Assembly (NCBI RefSeq): GCF_943914685.1
Contig: NZ_CALUCZ010000007.1
Location: 29,903-93,902, forward strand
Source of the DNA: an uncultured Mobiluncus sp.
Lineage (GTDB): Bacteria; Actinomycetota; Actinomycetes; Actinomycetales; Actinomycetaceae
DNA: 64,000 bases
Direction of reading: 5' to 3'
In this document: positions 34,295-42,753 of the stretch, one piece after another
Position numbering within the stretch: the stretch's first letter is position 1
Layout: every line of letters starts with the position of its first letter
Notes under the pieces: generated by a model
Databases searched by the model: none
The model's input: the letters and a program-made list of their open reading frames with translations, nothing else
What the model was told of the DNA's origin: nothing
Translations under genes and position numbers: made by a program

Positions 34295-36165
34295 TTGTTA
34301 CCGCCCTCATCGTCTTCATCGATGACTTCGGCGTCAATCACGTCGTCATCATCGCTGGAGGCGGTGTTGGCCTCAGCCGCGGCTCCATCAGCTGGCGCGG
34401 ACTCGTTTTCCTGCGCGTGGGCGTAGAGAGCCTGACCGATGGCCTGGGCCTTTTCCTCCAGTTCGCTCATCGCCGTCTTGATAGCCTCGATGTCCTCACC
34501 TTCGTTAGCTTTCTTAAGGTGTTCCAAAGATTCCTTCACCGGAGCCACCACGTCTTCAGGCAGCTTTTCAGCGTTGTCCTTCAGCAGTTTCTCAATGCGG
34601 TAAACGGCCTGTTCAGCACCGTTGCGCACCTCGGCCTCGTCACGGCGCTGCTTATCTTCGGCAGCGTGAGCTTCGGCTTCCTTAATCATGCGGTCGATTT
34701 CGTCCTTCGGTAGGGACGATCCGCCGGTGATGGTCATGGACTGCTCCTGACCGGTGCCGCGGTCCTTGGCCGAGACGTGCACGATACCGTTAGCGTCAAT
34801 GTCGAAGGTGACTTCGATTTGCGGCAGTCCGCGGGGCGCGGGAGCAATCCCGGTTAGTTCAAAAGTACCCAGCGGCTTGTTGTCGCGGGCGAACTGACGT
34901 TCCCCTTGGTAGACCTGAATCAGCACGGAAGGCTGATTGTCCTCAGCGGTCGAAAAGACCTCGGAGTGCTTCGTCGGAATAGCCGTGTTGCGCTCAATCA
35001 GCGGGGTCATAATGCCGCCCTTGGTTTCGATACCCAAGCTCAAGGGGGTCACGTCGATGAGCAGAACGTCCTTGCGGTCGCCTTCAATCACGCCCGCCTG
35101 GAGTGCAGCTCCCACCGCCACGACCTCGTCGGGGTTCACGCCCTTATTGGGCTCACGTCCCCCGGTCAGCTCCTTGACCAACTCGGTTACGGCAGGCATC
35201 CGGGTGGATCCGCCGACCATCACCACGTGGTCGATTTCGCTGAGCTTAATGCCGGCGTCTTTGATGACCGCGTTAAACGGAGTCTTGCAGCGATTGAGCA
35301 GGTCCTCAGTCATTTCCTCAAACTTGGCTCGCGTGAGTTTTTCGTCGAGGTGAATCGGGCCGTTTTCGCTCATAGACAGGTACTGCAGGTTGATGTTCGT
35401 GCTCATCGCGCTGGACAGTTCCTTCTTGGCCTGTTCAGCGGCGTCACGCAGTCGCTGCAGCGCGATTTTATCCTTGGACAAATCCACGCCGTCCTTGGTC
35501 TTGACCTGGTCAACCAGCCAATCTACGACGCGCTGATCCCAGTCATCACCACCCAGTTTGTTATCACCGTTGGTGGCACGCACCTGAATGGTGGAAAACC
35601 CGTCGTCGTCCTTGCCGACTTCCAGCAGGGACACGTCGAACGTACCGCCGCCCAAGTCGAATACCAGAATTAGCTCGTCCTCCCGACCCTTTTCCAGGCC
35701 GTAGGCCAGCGCCGCGGCGGTCGGTTCGTTGATGATACGCAGTACCTTCAGGCCCGCAATCTGACCAGCTTCCTGGGTCGCGGTGCGCTGAGAGTCGTTG
35801 AAGTATGCCGGAACAGTGATGACCGCGGATTCCACGCTTTCACCCAGGTAGGCTTCGGCGTCCTGCTTGAGTTTTCCTAGGATACGAGCCGAGATTTCCT
35901 GCGGAGTGTATTCCTTGTCGTCGATGGCAACCTTCCAGTCGGTGCCCATGTGACGTTTCACCGAAGATATAGTGCGGTCTACGTTCGTCACCGCCTGACG
36001 TTTGGCGACCTCGCCCACCAGGACTTCGCCCGTCTTTGAGAACGCCACCACGGAAGGCGTGGTACGCATTCCTTCTGCGTTGGCGATAATCGTGGGTTCA
36101 CCACCTTCCAAAACCGCCAGAGCCGAGTTTGTGGTTCCCAAGTCGATGCCTACTGCTTTTGCCAT
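34291..36165 (-). CDS. dnaK: chaperone DnaK (Hsp70)
   Basis: The 624-residue protein is the Hsp70 chaperone. The ATPase domain starts AKAVGIDLGTTNSALAV and shows VPAYFNDSQRTAT, VFDLGGGTFDVSLLE and VGGSTRMPAV. The substrate-binding domain follows the linker DVLLIDVTPLSLGIET, and the tail is acidic. It is the first gene of dnaK-grpE-dnaJ-hspR. Two HAIR sites 67-150 bases upstream indicate HspR repression. It overlaps grpE by four bases. Confidence 0.98.
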   Translation of the reverse strand: MAKAVGIDLGTTNSALAVLEGGEPTIIANAEGMRTTPSVVAFSKTGEVLVGEVAKRQAVTNVDRTISSVKRHMGTDWKVAIDDKEYTPQEISARILGKLKQDAEAYLGESVESAVITVPAYFNDSQRTATQEAGQIAGLKVLRIINEPTAAALAYGLEKGREDELILVFDLGGGTFDVSLLEVGKDDDGFSTIQVRATNGDNKLGGDDWDQRVVDWLVDQVKTKDGVDLSKDKIALQRLRDAAEQAKKELSSAMSTNINLQYLSMSENGPIHLDEKLTRAKFEEMTEDLLNRCKTPFNAVIKDAGIKLSEIDHVVMVGGSTRMPAVTELVKELTGGREPNKGVNPDEVVAVGAALQAGVIEGDRKDVLLIDVTPLSLGIETKGGIMTPLIERNTAIPTKHSEVFSTAEDNQPSVLIQVYQGERQFARDNKPLGTFELTGIAPAPRGLPQIEVTFDIDANGIVHVSAKDRGTGQEQSMTITGGSSLPKDEIDRMIKEAEAHAAEDKQRRDEAEVRNGAEQAVYRIEKLLKDNAEKLPEDVVAPVKESLEHLKKANEGEDIEAIKTAMSELEEKAQAIGQALYAHAQENESAPADGAAAEANTASSDDDDVIDAEVIDEDDEGGNK

Positions 36166-36231
36166 TGCGTTTCTCCCCTTTTTCGTTGTGTGTGTTCGTA
36201 TTCTTTACATTTCAAACCCAAGAATAGGAAT

Positions 36232-36252
36232 CTTGAGTTCTAACGACTCAAG
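36232..36252. promoter_or_regulatory. HAIR operator 1 (HspR site)
   Basis: CTTGAGT, seven bases, then ACTCAAG: an exact match to the HAIR consensus, 67 bases upstream of dnaK. Confidence 0.9.
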
Positions 36253-36294
36253 TTTAGCTCAGGCGATTTTCCTTGTCTACCCGAGACTTCAAAA

Positions 36295-36315
36295 CTTGAG
36301 TCTATCTAACTCAAC
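36295..36315. promoter_or_regulatory. HAIR operator 2 (HspR site)
   Basis: CTTGAGT, seven bases, then ACTCAAC. It has one mismatch to the consensus and starts 63 bases from operator 1 in the same upstream region. Confidence 0.8.
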
Positions 36316-36396
36316 TTCCAAAAGGGCAGTTTTATTCCCAGAAAACGAATGCCGAAACGAAAAACGATGAAACGCCCTTGTGAACTCAAATCCAGA

Positions 36397-36436
36397 AAGG
36401 GCAAAGCGCCCGGAAAACAACCCGGACGCCTTGCCC
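36397..36436 (-). terminator. candidate hairpin terminator of the small unknown gene
   Basis: A stem of about 15 positions with two mismatches (GGGCAAAGCGCCCGG paired with CCGGACGCCTTGCCC) encloses an 8-base loop. On the minus strand it follows the 96-codon gene and is trailed by a short CTTTC stretch. Confidence 0.45.
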
Positions 36437-36451
36437 CGAAAGGAGAACATC

Positions 36452-36472
36452 ATGAAGAAAAAAGATTATTAA
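36452..36472 (+). CDS. possible six-residue leader peptide reading frame
   Basis: ATG AAG AAA AAA GAT TAT TAA would encode MKKKDY. It is preceded by AAAGGAG at good spacing, a stronger ribosome site than many real genes here. Nothing recognisable follows on the plus strand until ktrA, so this may be chance. Confidence 0.25.
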   Translation: MKKKDY

Positions 36473-36486
36473 CCTAACCCCGCAAA

Positions 36487-36777
36487 CTAGGCGGCAAAGC
36501 CCTGGTTAGCCACCGTGCGGGAACTGAGAATCCCCACGATTCCCGAAGCGGGAACGTTGAAAGAGGGACGACCCACCAGCTTGTTTACCGCGTCAGCGAG
36601 CGTGCCAGATTTGAAAGCCCGCGCGCCGCCATCGGCCCGATTCACGTTGCTGGGAGCGACAACCTTGGGAAAAACAGGGACGTTATCATAAGCGCTGCGG
36701 CCAGCCGTCGAGGCCACAGCCACCGCAAACATCTGAGGTGTCTGCAGCTTGTCTGAACCGCTGAGTTGCTCGCTCAT
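36487..36777 (-). CDS. small hypothetical protein
   Basis: The 96-residue frame has a Gly/Ala/Val-rich composition, no membrane segment, no signal peptide and no recognised domain. It starts at ATG 36777 with a purine-rich GGATGGGA stretch upstream and is followed on the same strand by a hairpin. The position is between the dnaK upstream region and ktrA. Codon choice looks coding, but no function is proposed. Confidence 0.5.
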   Translation of the reverse strand: MSEQLSGSDKLQTPQMFAVAVASTAGRSAYDNVPVFPKVVAPSNVNRADGGARAFKSGTLADAVNKLVGRPSFNVPASGIVGILSSRTVANQGFAA

Positions 36778-37052
36778 TTTTATCCCATCCTTGGATTGTC
36801 CTAAGTCTTTGACCCCAAGACACCGTTGCCGGTGACCTTGGTGACAACCGTAACTATCGGCCGGTTTTGGACTTCATTAGGTTCTTTACGGATTTTTCTG
36901 CCCAAACGAGTTTTGAGCCGGCCCACGGTGCACAAAAAGGCACCTTTGTCAGGACAAAAGACCGTTTGGGGACGGTTCACCGCCCCACCCTCGTCGCGGC
37001 AAAAATTCCCTCAAAAACCGTCACAATCCCACCAGAAAGCCAATTGGAGGGC

Positions 37053-37082
37053 ATGAAACAGGTAAACTTTGAGGGTGGCTGA
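37053..37082 (+). CDS. possible nine-residue leader peptide overlapping ktrA
   Basis: ATG 37053, preceded by TTGGAGGGC, encodes MKQVNFEGG and stops at TGA 37080-37082, just after the ktrA GTG at 37075. The overlap would let terminating ribosomes restart at ktrA, which has no good ribosome site of its own. Confidence 0.35.
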   Translation: MKQVNFEGG

Positions 37083-37737
37083 AAAGGAAAAGTCCTCGGG
37101 AACATTGGTAATCGGGTTGGGCCGTTTCGGATCCGCGGTGGCGATGACGTTGAATTCACTGGACCGCGAAATTCTGGCGGTCGAAAGCGACCCGGCGCAA
37201 GTCGAGCGGTTTTCCCCGCTTTTCCCCGTGGTGGAAGCGGACGCGACCCGCCTGGACGCGATGGAACAGCTGGGCGCCAAAGAGTTCTCGTCTACCGTGG
37301 TGGGAGTCGGCGCCCTGGAAGCGTCGGTGCTGATTACCGCCAACTTAGTCGATTTGGGAATGGAACAAATCTGGGCCAAAGCCATCAGCCGGGAACAGGG
37401 CAAAATCCTGCGCCGTATTGGTGCCCACCACGTCATTTACCCCGAATTCGATGCCGGACGGCGTACCGCGCACCTGGTTGACGGCAGGATGCTGGACTAC
37501 GTAGAGATGGACCGGGAAGGCTTCTCGATTGTGAAGATGCGCCCCCCGGCAGAGATTCAAGGATTTACCCTGTTGGAATCCGATGTGCGCCGCCGCTACG
37601 GGGTCAATATCCTGGGTGTCATCTCGCCTGGACAACACTTTGAATACGCCGGGCCGGATACGGTGGTGGCAGCCAACGACTTGATTATCGTGTCGGGCGA
37701 CGGAAAACTGCTCGAAGATTTCGCGAACCGCCCCTAG
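37075..37737 (+). CDS. ktrA: potassium uptake regulatory subunit (KtrA/TrkA-type RCK protein)
   Basis: The 220-residue cytosolic protein binds NAD(H) or ATP and gates a Ktr/Trk potassium channel. It has the Rossmann motif VIGLGRFGSAVA at its N-terminus, AVESDPAQVE, and a C-terminal TrkA_C domain (RRRYGVNILGVISPG, then VVAANDLIIVSGD). GTG 37075 is used; TTG 37069 is possible. The matching channel gene ktrB is 1.2 kb away, convergent, with an unknown gene between. Confidence 0.93.
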   Translation: MAEKEKSSGTLVIGLGRFGSAVAMTLNSLDREILAVESDPAQVERFSPLFPVVEADATRLDAMEQLGAKEFSSTVVGVGALEASVLITANLVDLGMEQIWAKAISREQGKILRRIGAHHVIYPEFDAGRRTAHLVDGRMLDYVEMDREGFSIVKMRPPAEIQGFTLLESDVRRRYGVNILGVISPGQHFEYAGPDTVVAANDLIIVSGDGKLLEDFANRP

Positions 37738-37744
37738 GGGAACT

Positions 37745-38920
37745 TCAGAGGTTCAGCCAATAGGTTGAACCGGGCACCACCCGATACATGACCGCGGTGA
37801 GGCGTGCCCCCGCACACGATTGCGCCAGCTCACCCAACTCACTCGCCTCGATGTCCACGCCCACATCGGCGCAGTCCAAAACCGCCGCGAACCCAAAAAA
37901 CACCACGTCATAGTCCTGGCGAACTCGCTGCCAATCGACCCCTAGGAACACCGCATCTTTACCGCTCAAACGTTGGAACTCCTGGCGTACTTCCAGGTTG
38001 GTGAATTCCAGAGGATAGCGCCTGACCAGCTCACGCCAGTTTTCTAGGGTATTCACTTGATAGACCCGGTTAAAGCGGAGAGGCGGAATCTGATCAAAGT
38101 GGAACGGGACTTCACGCGCCTGTTCCGGGCTGGCCGCCCACACCGGATCAAACAGGTCGCGCGTACAGGCGAACTGGAGCAGCGGCGCTTGTGGGAAATG
38201 CAAGCCGGAAGTCGGATCGGGGATAGGAGGAACCGGACCGATGAAACTCGTCACGTAGGGGAAAGTGTGGGGATTCGTCCCCCCGTGAGGCGCCCCGTAA
38301 CGCGGCAGCTGCCCGGGAGGGCGCTGCACCGCGCTGGGGTCGGAGGGCTGGTGCAGCGTCACGGCGTCCAAAGAATCAAACCGCAGATGATGCGCCCGCG
38401 GGTGAAAACGCTGGTTGAGGTACTTTAGCAGGGGAAACTCCAGCCACTGCTGGGCTAGGGCGTCCGCGTTGTTCCGGCCGCGCGGCCCGATGACCCGGTC
38501 CGCGATTCGCGGCTGCATATCCTCGCAAAAAGTGTAGTCACACACGGCCGAGGAGAGCCGCTCCACCAGCAGCGGCAGTTGTTGCTCGGAAAGGCCCTGA
38601 GCATTTTCCTGGCTGAGCTCATCGAACCGGGTTTTAAATGCTTGAATCGCTGTGTCGGCACCGGGAATATCGCGCACATCAGTACCGTTTTGCAGCGCTT
38701 TGAGGGCGTGTTTTTCTTTCCGTGCCCGCGCCCGCATATAGGAGTCAAGCAGTTTGCGGTGCAAAGGGTCGTCAGCCATTCCCAAACAGAACGATTCCAG
38801 GGTCGAACCTGCGAAAATTTCCCGGTACAGATTGGGAAAAGCCACCAGCACCACCCAGTATCGGCGCCACGCCCCCGGCTTCGCCTCCAGGTTAGGGAAC
38901 GCCCAATTTGTTACCGCCAT
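37745..38920 (-). CDS. hypothetical protein of 391 residues
   Basis: No family was recognised with confidence. The protein has no signal peptide or membrane helix. The N-terminal half is helical; the middle is proline-rich. The C-terminus has VNTLENWRELVRRYPLEF, VDWQRVRQDYDVVFF and STYWLNL, which weakly recalls domains seen in uncharacterised actinobacterial proteins (recollection, not verified). It lies 20 bases after ktrB on the same strand, suggesting cotranscription with the potassium channel, and ends 7 bases from the convergent ktrA. Confidence 0.6.
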   Translation of the reverse strand: MAVTNWAFPNLEAKPGAWRRYWVVLVAFPNLYREIFAGSTLESFCLGMADDPLHRKLLDSYMRARARKEKHALKALQNGTDVRDIPGADTAIQAFKTRFDELSQENAQGLSEQQLPLLVERLSSAVCDYTFCEDMQPRIADRVIGPRGRNNADALAQQWLEFPLLKYLNQRFHPRAHHLRFDSLDAVTLHQPSDPSAVQRPPGQLPRYGAPHGGTNPHTFPYVTSFIGPVPPIPDPTSGLHFPQAPLLQFACTRDLFDPVWAASPEQAREVPFHFDQIPPLRFNRVYQVNTLENWRELVRRYPLEFTNLEVRQEFQRLSGKDAVFLGVDWQRVRQDYDVVFFGFAAVLDCADVGVDIEASELGELAQSCAGARLTAVMYRVVPGSTYWLNL

Positions 38921-38940
38921 CGTTGAACTCCCGCTCTGAC

Positions 38941-40401
38941 CTATCCAATAGTGGGGGCTTCTTCGGGAAATCGTATCACTCGGCGGCGGTTGCGCATGGC
39001 GAGGGCGGCTCCGAAAGTCATGGAGCCTACCCGGCCAGTGAACATCAACAGAGAGAGCAAAATTTTCCCTGAATCTGGTAAGGAACCGGTGATGCCGGTG
39101 GACAGGCCGACAGTACCGAACGCACTGTTGACTTCAAAAAGGGCTTTTGACAACGGCAGGTCGGTTAGCAGCATCAGAACGGCCGTAGACAAGCCTATGA
39201 CCAGGGAACTCATGGCGACAACCGCCACCGCCAGACGCACCGTCGAGGGGCCGATACGCCTCCCGAACGCCTCGATGTCACGATTACCGCGTACTTCAGC
39301 CAAAATCGCCAGAACCATCACCGCGAAAGTCGTTACCTTGATGCCCCCGGCGGTGGAAGCCGAGCCACCACCAATGAACATCATGATGGAAGAAACGAAC
39401 CAGGTCGCCTCGTGCATCGAACCCACATCAACCGTGGAAATCCCTAGTGACCTCGCGTTGAACGCGCCCAGTAAAGTTGCCAGGAACTTGCCCGGCAGGT
39501 CCAAAGCGCCCATAGTTCGCGGATTGTTCCACTCGATAGCCCCGGTGATTCCACCGCCAACCACGGATAGCGCCAGGTAGGTGGTGATGGTCAGTTTAGA
39601 GTGCAAACTCAAGTGTTTTGGTCGCCGCCAGTTGCGGGCTAGGTCCAAGGAAACCGGGAAACCGATGGCGCCGATGAAAACCCCCAGGCACATCGGACCG
39701 ATGATGCCGAAGTCAGCGACGAACTGTTCCACTCCGCCCGGCACTATGACGAAACCGGCATTGTTGAACACACTGACCGCCATGAATACCGCATACCAGG
39801 CTGACATGCCGACCCCGTAGTCTTGCCGGATAAATTCGGGAAAGAGCATCAAAGCAATGACCGCTTCGACCGAAACCGACACCAAGAGCGCCATTTTCCC
39901 CAGCGAACCGACTTCCCCGAGGGAGGATTTCTTTTCCCCCGCAGCCAGAATACGGGCTGTCAGGCCGATGTGGCGTGAAACCGCCAGGGACAGCATGGAG
40001 GCCAACGTCATGACTCCGAGCCCCCCGATTTCGACACCGAGCATGATGACCACCAACCCAAACGGCGACCAGTAGGTGTCGGTAGGTACCACGGTCAAAC
40101 CGGTCACGCACACTGCGGAAGTGCTGGTAAACAGTGCATCGATGAAGCGGGCATGACTCGGATCGCGGGTGGAAATCGGCAGGCACAGGATAGCGGTGTG
40201 AATGGCGATGATGGAGATGAACACCGCCAGAGTCAGGCGAGCGGGGGCGCGGCGGGCGAGTTCATCAAACCACTTCCCGCTTTTCTCACGCAGGTTCGCA
40301 AAAAACTTCAAGTTCGCCCGTTCCTTTTTCCCGACAGAGATTTTCCGGCTGGTTTTCTGGCGGAGCTTTCGCTGCTCCGGTGGAATCCTGACGGAATCCA
40401 C
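38941..40401 (-). CDS. ktrB: potassium channel/transporter subunit (KtrB/TrkH family)
   Basis: The 486-residue membrane protein has repeated M1-P-M2 units. The filter loops are visible as SAVCVTGLTVV, FNNAGFV, FNARSLGIS and FGTVGLSTGIT, each with the conserved glycine or its equivalent. It transports K+ and works with KtrA. The N-terminus is a basic cytosolic stretch of about 50 residues. The gene is upstream of the unknown 391-residue gene on the minus strand. Confidence 0.93.
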   Translation of the reverse strand: MDSVRIPPEQRKLRQKTSRKISVGKKERANLKFFANLREKSGKWFDELARRAPARLTLAVFISIIAIHTAILCLPISTRDPSHARFIDALFTSTSAVCVTGLTVVPTDTYWSPFGLVVIMLGVEIGGLGVMTLASMLSLAVSRHIGLTARILAAGEKKSSLGEVGSLGKMALLVSVSVEAVIALMLFPEFIRQDYGVGMSAWYAVFMAVSVFNNAGFVIVPGGVEQFVADFGIIGPMCLGVFIGAIGFPVSLDLARNWRRPKHLSLHSKLTITTYLALSVVGGGITGAIEWNNPRTMGALDLPGKFLATLLGAFNARSLGISTVDVGSMHEATWFVSSIMMFIGGGSASTAGGIKVTTFAVMVLAILAEVRGNRDIEAFGRRIGPSTVRLAVAVVAMSSLVIGLSTAVLMLLTDLPLSKALFEVNSAFGTVGLSTGITGSLPDSGKILLSLLMFTGRVGSMTFGAALAMRNRRRVIRFPEEAPTIG

Positions 40402-40557
40402 GTGAGGAAAACTCGGTTACAACGTTACCCTCTGGCAGGCTAAAACCGGAATAGTAGCCCCTTAAAAGGGAGGAATTTCGGGTGAATTAGGGGTTTTAGA
40501 GAAAATTGTGAGCTGAGAACTAACACTTTTAGGTCAATTGCCGCTATATTTTTGTAT

Positions 40558-40602
40558 GTAACGCGTGTTAAGTGTGGGACTAAAGTGGCTCCAGTAACGC
40601 GT
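40558..40602. repeat. direct repeat GTAACGCGT upstream of the BldC-like gene
   Basis: GTAACGCGT occurs at 40558-40566 and again at 40594-40602, 36 bases apart in the same orientation, ending 25 bases before the preferred start. It may be an operator. Confidence 0.5.
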
Positions 40603-40626
40603 CTAGGTAAATTTAGGATGACGGGA

Positions 40627-40848
40627 ATGACTCAGAACCAGGCACCACGGTTCCTCACCGTAGCGGAAGTTGCGGATTTGTTGAGGGTCTCAAAGATGAC
40701 CGTATATCGTATGGTTCATGCTGGCGACCTTCCCGCCGTTCGTGTCAAGCGTTCGTTTCGGGTGCCTCTGAAGGCAGTCGAAGAGCTTTCCGCGTCAAAC
40801 CTGGATAACTGGATGGTTGGCAACGAGGACGAAGCTGTCGCGCAATAG
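40627..40848 (+). CDS. BldC-like/excisionase-family DNA-binding protein
   Basis: The 73-residue protein is almost entirely a MerR/excisionase-type winged HTH: FLTVAEVADLLRVSKMTVYR, then MVHAGDLPAVRVKRSFRVPL. It resembles the actinobacterial BldC regulators, which bind DNA head-to-tail on direct repeats. ATG 40627 is used because AGGA sits nine bases upstream; ATG 40618 is the alternative. The bS22 gene follows by about 120 bases on the same strand. Confidence 0.85.
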   Translation: MTQNQAPRFLTVAEVADLLRVSKMTVYRMVHAGDLPAVRVKRSFRVPLKAVEELSASNLDNWMVGNEDEAVAQ

Positions 40849-40965
40849 TTTGTCACGCCGCTGCGGGCGCAGGCTCTTTCGTTTTGGCTAGGGTGTCTGA
40901 AAAAGGTAAACTTGTGGGGTTATTTGCTGCGCGATAGGCGGCAACAGTTATTTTAGGAGGTCGGC

Positions 40966-41064
40966 GTGGGTTCCGTTATTAAGAAGCGTCGCAAGCGTAT
41001 GGCGAAAAAGAAGCACCGCAAGTTGCTTCGTAAGACGCGTCATCAGCGTCGCAACAAGAAGTAG
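40966..41064 (+). CDS. 30S ribosomal protein bS22 (AURKAIP1/COX24-domain peptide)
   Basis: GTG 40966, preceded by AGGAGG at six bases, encodes 32 residues beginning MGSVIKKRRKRMAKKKHR, strongly basic throughout, ending in RRNKK. This matches the tiny ribosomal protein bS22 found in actinobacterial ribosomes. A terminator follows. Confidence 0.93.
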   Translation: MGSVIKKRRKRMAKKKHRKLLRKTRHQRRNKK

Positions 41065-41070
41065 ACGTCG

Positions 41071-41108
41071 GCGGGTTCGGATTTTATTCCGAGCCCGCGC
41101 ACGTTTTT
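41071..41108 (+). terminator. rho-independent terminator of bS22
   Basis: An 11-bp stem with one wobble (41071-41081 with 41088-41098) has a 6-base loop and a run of five Ts. Confidence 0.85.
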
Positions 41109-41144
41109 CTGGGCGTCTCTTCAACACTTCAGTAAGATTGATTC

Positions 41145-41972
41145 GTGGCGAAAATCGCAGCTTTCTTTGATGTCGACGGCACCTTGATTCGTGGCGCCTC
41201 GACCTGGTACCTGGCCCGGGACTTATACTCCCGCGGCTACTTCGGGCTGGATTTTTTTGTGTTTGCGGCTCGCCAGGCCTTGCTTTATGTCATTTTCGGG
41301 GAAAACATTCACCGCGTCGAGCAGGTGAAAAAACGGTCCCTGCAGATTATCGAAGGCAAACTGGAATCGGATTTGGTGCTGGTCGGCGAGGAACTCTACG
41401 ACCGTTTCCTGCAGGAACGGCTTTTTCCAGGAGCTTTGGACATTATCCAAAAGCACCTCGATGCCGGGCACGATGTCTGGCTGGTTTCTGCCACCCCGCG
41501 GGAAATCGCCCAATCTATGGCACACCGCTTGGGCTTGACCGGGGCCTTGGGCACGGTGGTGGAAGTCGATGAGTGGGGACGCTACACCGGCAAGATGCCA
41601 CAGTCTTTGATGCACGGCACCATGAAAGCCAAAGCGGTGCTGGAGCTGTCTTGGGAACATGACTACGACCTGAAACAGTGCTATGCCTATTCCGATTCCA
41701 TGTCCGACGAAAAGCTCTTTAACCTGGTCGGACACCCCCGAGTGGTCAATCCTGAACCGAAGTTACGTCGGATTGCCAAACGTCGACACTGGCCGGTTTA
41801 TGATTTTGCGCACCGCCGCCTGGATATTGCTATCAAGGTGCGCAGCCGCTACCTGCCCGCCATCACGATAGGTTTCCTGTGGACCTTGCGGGTTCTCTGG
41901 AGATACGTAATTCGTCGGATTTTACGCGCCTTGGGGCGGGTTGGACATTTCCTGTTTCCCCGGCGCCGCTAA
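41145..41972 (+). CDS. HAD-IB family phosphatase (SerB-like)
   Basis: The 275-residue protein has HAD motif I as AAFFDVDGTLI, motif II in WLVSATPREIA, and a motif III/IV region with YAYSDSMSDEKLFNLVG. It matches the HAD-IB subclass related to phosphoserine phosphatase. A C-terminal hydrophobic segment (ITIGFLWTLRVLWRYVIRR) suggests membrane attachment, as in lysophosphatidate-type relatives. GTG 41145 is the start. The substrate is uncertain. Confidence 0.88.
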   Translation: MAKIAAFFDVDGTLIRGASTWYLARDLYSRGYFGLDFFVFAARQALLYVIFGENIHRVEQVKKRSLQIIEGKLESDLVLVGEELYDRFLQERLFPGALDIIQKHLDAGHDVWLVSATPREIAQSMAHRLGLTGALGTVVEVDEWGRYTGKMPQSLMHGTMKAKAVLELSWEHDYDLKQCYAYSDSMSDEKLFNLVGHPRVVNPEPKLRRIAKRRHWPVYDFAHRRLDIAIKVRSRYLPAITIGFLWTLRVLWRYVIRRILRALGRVGHFLFPRRR

Positions 41973-42023
41973 CTGCCTAAAATCTGATAACCACTGACCG
42001 TCAACCCTGAAAAGTGAGGAACC

Positions 42024-42701
42024 ATGGCTCTGACCACCGTCCACCTGATGCGCCACGGCGAAGTCGATAATCCCGAAGGGGTGCTCTACGAACGGCTTGA
42101 CGGCTTTGGGCTGACCGAGCGGGGCCGGGAAATGACGGCGCTGACGGCTCGCTGGCTGGCGGAGGAAAACCGCGATATTGCCATGATTATGTCCTCCCCG
42201 CTGCAGCGCGCCCAGGAAAGCGCCGCCCCCGCGGCCGAAATTTTCCAGCTGCCTATTTTCACCGACTCACGCCTGACCGAGGCGGGCAATAAGCTGCGCG
42301 GACAAAAGATTCACCGTTCCTCACTGACCTTGGCCCACCCACGATACTGGCCGCTCTATGTGGCACCCTGGCTGCCCTCCTGGGGAGAACATTACCGAGA
42401 CATCGCCCAGCGAATGTTTCGCGCGGTGGCTCACGCGAGAGCCCTGACTCCCCTGGGCCGGGAATCGCTGGTGGTTTCCCACCAGTTGCCGATTTGGACC
42501 CTGCGCCAGTTCGTGGAGGGAAAGTCCTTAGTTCACGATCCGCGGAAACGGGAGTGTGCCCTGGCCTCCGTGACCTCGTTTTATTTCGATAACGCCACCT
42601 TGATTGGCTTGGATTATGCCTCACCAGCGGAATCACTGGTGGCTCAGTCCCGTGACGTGACACCAGGCAGTTCCAGTGCCTCGGTTAATACCGGTCGCTG
42701 A
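42024..42701 (+). CDS. histidine phosphatase family protein
   Basis: The 225-residue protein has the RHG motif as HLMRHGEVDN near the N-terminus, SSPLQRAQESA, and the second histidine in LVVSHQLPIWTLR. Members include phosphoglycerate mutase-like phosphatases acting on small phosphoesters. It lies 51 bases after the HAD-IB phosphatase gene on the same strand and may be cotranscribed. Specific substrate unknown. Confidence 0.9.
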   Translation: MALTTVHLMRHGEVDNPEGVLYERLDGFGLTERGREMTALTARWLAEENRDIAMIMSSPLQRAQESAAPAAEIFQLPIFTDSRLTEAGNKLRGQKIHRSSLTLAHPRYWPLYVAPWLPSWGEHYRDIAQRMFRAVAHARALTPLGRESLVVSHQLPIWTLRQFVEGKSLVHDPRKRECALASVTSFYFDNATLIGLDYASPAESLVAQSRDVTPGSSSASVNTGR

Positions 42702-42726
42702 TTCGTGAAATTGCGCGATTTCTGAA

Positions 42727-42750
42727 GTGCGGGTCCCCGCGGGGTCGCAC
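42727..42750. terminator. possible GC-rich hairpin between convergent genes
   Basis: GTGCG and CGCAC flank an inner CCC/GGG stem between the phosphatase and the ABC exporter genes. No T run follows. Confidence 0.3.
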
Positions 42751-42753
42751 CGC

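Noticed and set aside
36487..36777. Idea that the 96-residue protein is a RiPP precursor
   Set aside because: No modification enzyme, transporter or leader-core pattern is adjacent.
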